From assembly GCF_025905425.1 (NCBI RefSeq), contig NZ_CP109603.1, forward strand, positions 3,198,001-3,262,000: 64,000 nucleotides of DNA, read 5' to 3'. Every line of letters starts with the position of its first letter. Positions within the stretch are counted from its first letter, which is position 1. The DNA is from Pseudomonas putida (GTDB lineage: Bacteria; Pseudomonadota; Gammaproteobacteria; Pseudomonadales; Pseudomonadaceae). The notes under the pieces are model-generated. The model was not told where the DNA came from and did not search any database. It saw only the letters and a list, made by a program, of their open reading frames with translations. This document shows, piece after piece, positions 62,982 through 64,000 of the stretch. The translations under genes and the position numbers were made by a program.

Positions 62982-63092
62982 CAGCTGATCGCGAGATCTG
63001 CTGGATAACCTGGAGCTTAGGTCGCTCTCAGATTATCTCCTCATCAGGCTAATCACGGTTTTTGACCCGGCTTTTTGCCGGGTCTTTTTTTT
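62982..63092 (+). ncRNA. prrF: PrrF small RNA (iron-responsive)
   Basis: The diagnostic PrrF core GGTCGCTCTCAGATTATCTC, CTCATCAGGCTAATCACGG is seen from ~63022 to 63058, and the RNA ends in a terminator. PrrF RNAs pair with mRNAs of iron-using proteins (such as sodB and TCA-cycle genes) and cause their decay when iron is low. The 5' end is inferred from the promoter at 62948-62975. Total ~111 bases, the usual size. Confidence 0.92.
63064..63092 (+). terminator. Rho-independent terminator of prrF
   Basis: GACCCGGC-TTTTT-GCCGGGTC (63064-63084) followed by eight T. Confidence 0.95.
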
Positions 63093-63187
63093 GGCTCTTC
63101 AGGCTAATGAAGATCGTGAATGGCCGGCATGATAGCAAAAGTGTGTCAGACCGTGAACGCTCATTACAAAACTTTGCGGAATCAGCA

Positions 63188-63206
63188 CTTGAGAATCAAT
63201 CTCGTT
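63188..63206. promoter_or_regulatory. Second Fur-like box
   Basis: CTTGAGAATCAATCTCGTT resembles the GAGAAT/ATTCTC Fur sites before FecI-type sigma genes; it is ~70 bases before the gene at 63274. Confidence 0.6.
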
Positions 63207-63273
63207 TCGCCTACGCTGATGACGCATCAAGGAAGATGCCCCCACACCTCCCCTTTTGAGCAAGGAGCTGTCC

Positions 63274-63789
63274 ATGACACGTCTGCTGCTGCCCCTTGAG
63301 CACCCATCGCCAACCACCGAGCACGATGCTGACACCGCCCTGTTACATGACCTGAAACGGCTGCCCCGGCGCGTCCAGCAAGTGTTTCTGCTCAATCGCC
63401 TCGACCAACTGGATTTTGCCGGTATCGCTGCCCGGCTCGACCTGCCATTGGCGAGCATTGAGCGCCATATGAACCAGGCGCTGCAAGCAGGCCGCTCGCG
63501 CCGGGATGTGCTGGCGAGTATTGCCGGGCAATGGTACGTACGCCTGCAGAGCCCCCAGGTGACCGCCTGCGAGCGCATCGACTTTCGCCGCTGGCTGGAT
63601 GCGGACCAAGCCAACTTGCTGGCGTTTCACGACACCGAACTGCTTTGGCGTAGCCTGCTGGCGCCAGCACGGCAGCTGGGTCAGGACGGTTGGTACCGGC
63701 AAGGTCGCGCGGCGCTGTCGTTAGGTGGGTGTTCGATTGCAGTGGGCCTTGGCATGGCTGCATTGGTGCTGTTCGGCTTTTGGGCCTGA
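63274..63789 (+). CDS. Short fusion: sigma-70 region 4, FecR N-terminal (DUF4880) domain and one membrane helix
   Basis: 171 residues. Residues ~28-70 are an ECF (FecI-like) sigma region 4 helix-turn-helix (LPRRVQQVFLLNRLDQLDFAGIAARL). Residues ~84-128 are the FecR N-terminal anti-sigma domain DUF4880 (AGQWYVRLQSPQVTACERID, FRRWLDADQANLLAFHDTE). Residues ~147-170 form a membrane helix. Sigma region 2 and the FecR periplasmic signalling domain are both missing. AAGGAG lies 7 bases before the ATG. A Fur-like box upstream suggests iron control. It could be an inhibitor or scaffold of iron ECF signalling, or a remnant of a fecI-fecR pair fused by deletion; the frame is intact. Confidence 0.8.
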   Translation: MTRLLLPLEHPSPTTEHDADTALLHDLKRLPRRVQQVFLLNRLDQLDFAGIAARLDLPLASIERHMNQALQAGRSRRDVLASIAGQWYVRLQSPQVTACERIDFRRWLDADQANLLAFHDTELLWRSLLAPARQLGQDGWYRQGRAALSLGGCSIAVGLGMAALVLFGFWA

Positions 63790-63809
63790 CAACGCATCAG
63801 CACCGCGAA

Positions 63810-64000
63810 TCACACAAAGACGTACACCACCCCCCAAACAGGCACCGCCGTCGCCAATCCGACCGCCAGCCGCGGCCAGTAAGGCAGCAGCATCACCAAT
63901 AGCATCCCCGACAACGACATCACGCCCAACCAGGCCACCGGCCCCATGGCCCAACCCCAGGCTTGCGCGCACAGCAGCAGGCTGGCCAGCAACGCGAGCC
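63810..64000 (-). CDS. DUF3325-like small membrane protein, C-terminal part (continues beyond the window)
   Basis: The visible C-terminal ~60 residues contain two hydrophobic segments (LLASLLLCAQAWGWAMGPVAW, LSGMLLVMLLPYWPRLAVGL). The order and motif AWGWAMGPVAW resemble DUF3325 proteins found in iron-siderophore loci of pseudomonads. The gene runs off the end of the window. Another reading frame on the same strand (63721-63972) was not chosen. Confidence 0.6.
   Translation of the reverse strand, partial: LALLASLLLCAQAWGWAMGPVAWLGVMSLSGMLLVMLLPYWPRLAVGLATAVPVWGVVYVFV

Noticed and set aside
63810..64000. Complete small membrane gene
   Set aside because: The frame continues beyond the end of the window, so it is partial.

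Overview
The window is a stretch of high-GC chromosome from a Pseudomonas of the P. putida group. The basis is gene content and order (mnmA-hflD-purB-roxA-topB, the nudC/nhaB neighbourhood, the hydantoin/pyrimidine locus, the GlgE/trehalose locus, then liuABCD), many REP/BIME elements of the typical GTGGGAGCGGGCTTGCCCGCGAA type, and a PrrF-type iron sRNA. The family and order assignments come from recognition of the proteins; no database search was run.

Layout. 1-6.5 kb: housekeeping genes: the 3' end of mnmA, hflD, purB, ribosomal oxygenase roxA with a GNAT enzyme, and topB. 6.7-17 kb: single transcription units: a FAD amine/amino-acid oxidase, an alpha/beta hydrolase, an orphan RHS fragment of lower GC, a TauE-type exporter, nudC, a dienoyl-CoA isomerase, nhaB, a lipocalin, a NIPSNAP-Nudix fusion and an RNase Z-like enzyme. 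17-26.3 kb: reductive pyrimidine degradation: amidohydrolase and NCS1 permease on the minus strand, divergent from dihydropyrimidinase and the two dihydropyrimidine dehydrogenase subunits (PreT/PreA), followed by a RutR-like TetR regulator in a three-gene minus-strand operon. 26.4-31 kb: gnd, zwf and a GH15 alpha-glucosidase on the minus strand. 31-54 kb: small genes, then the alpha-glucan/trehalose locus. Its plus-strand arm is glgA-treZ-malQ-treY-DUF2934-glgX and its minus-strand arm is glgE, treS-maltokinase, glgB. An IS110-family insertion and an autotransporter-type barrel gene lie between the arms. 54-62 kb: an acyl-CoA synthetase divergent from the leucine/isovalerate operon liuABCD. 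62-64 kb: an XRE/S24-type repressor with a divergent DUF6124 gene, a PrrF sRNA under a Fur box, an unusual sigma-region-4/FecR-N-domain/membrane fusion, and the end of a DUF3325-like membrane gene.

How the genes work together. TreS-maltokinase makes maltose-1-phosphate, which GlgE polymerises. GlgB branches the alpha-glucan and GlgX debranches it. MalQ, TreY and TreZ convert linear chains into trehalose. GlgA supplies a nucleotide-sugar route. No glgC or glgP is present in the window. HydA, the amidohydrolase, PreT/PreA and the permease form a complete uptake and reductive degradation route for uracil/thymine, with a RutR-type regulator close by. LiuA-D take isovaleryl-CoA to HMG-CoA; the lyase is not here.

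Most novel-looking items: the short sigma4-DUF4880-TM protein beside PrrF, a repressor whose S24 self-cleavage residues all appear lost, a probable IS110 bridge RNA whose loop matches the REP sequence the element sits in, and an orphan RHS protein with an unrecognised C-terminal domain.
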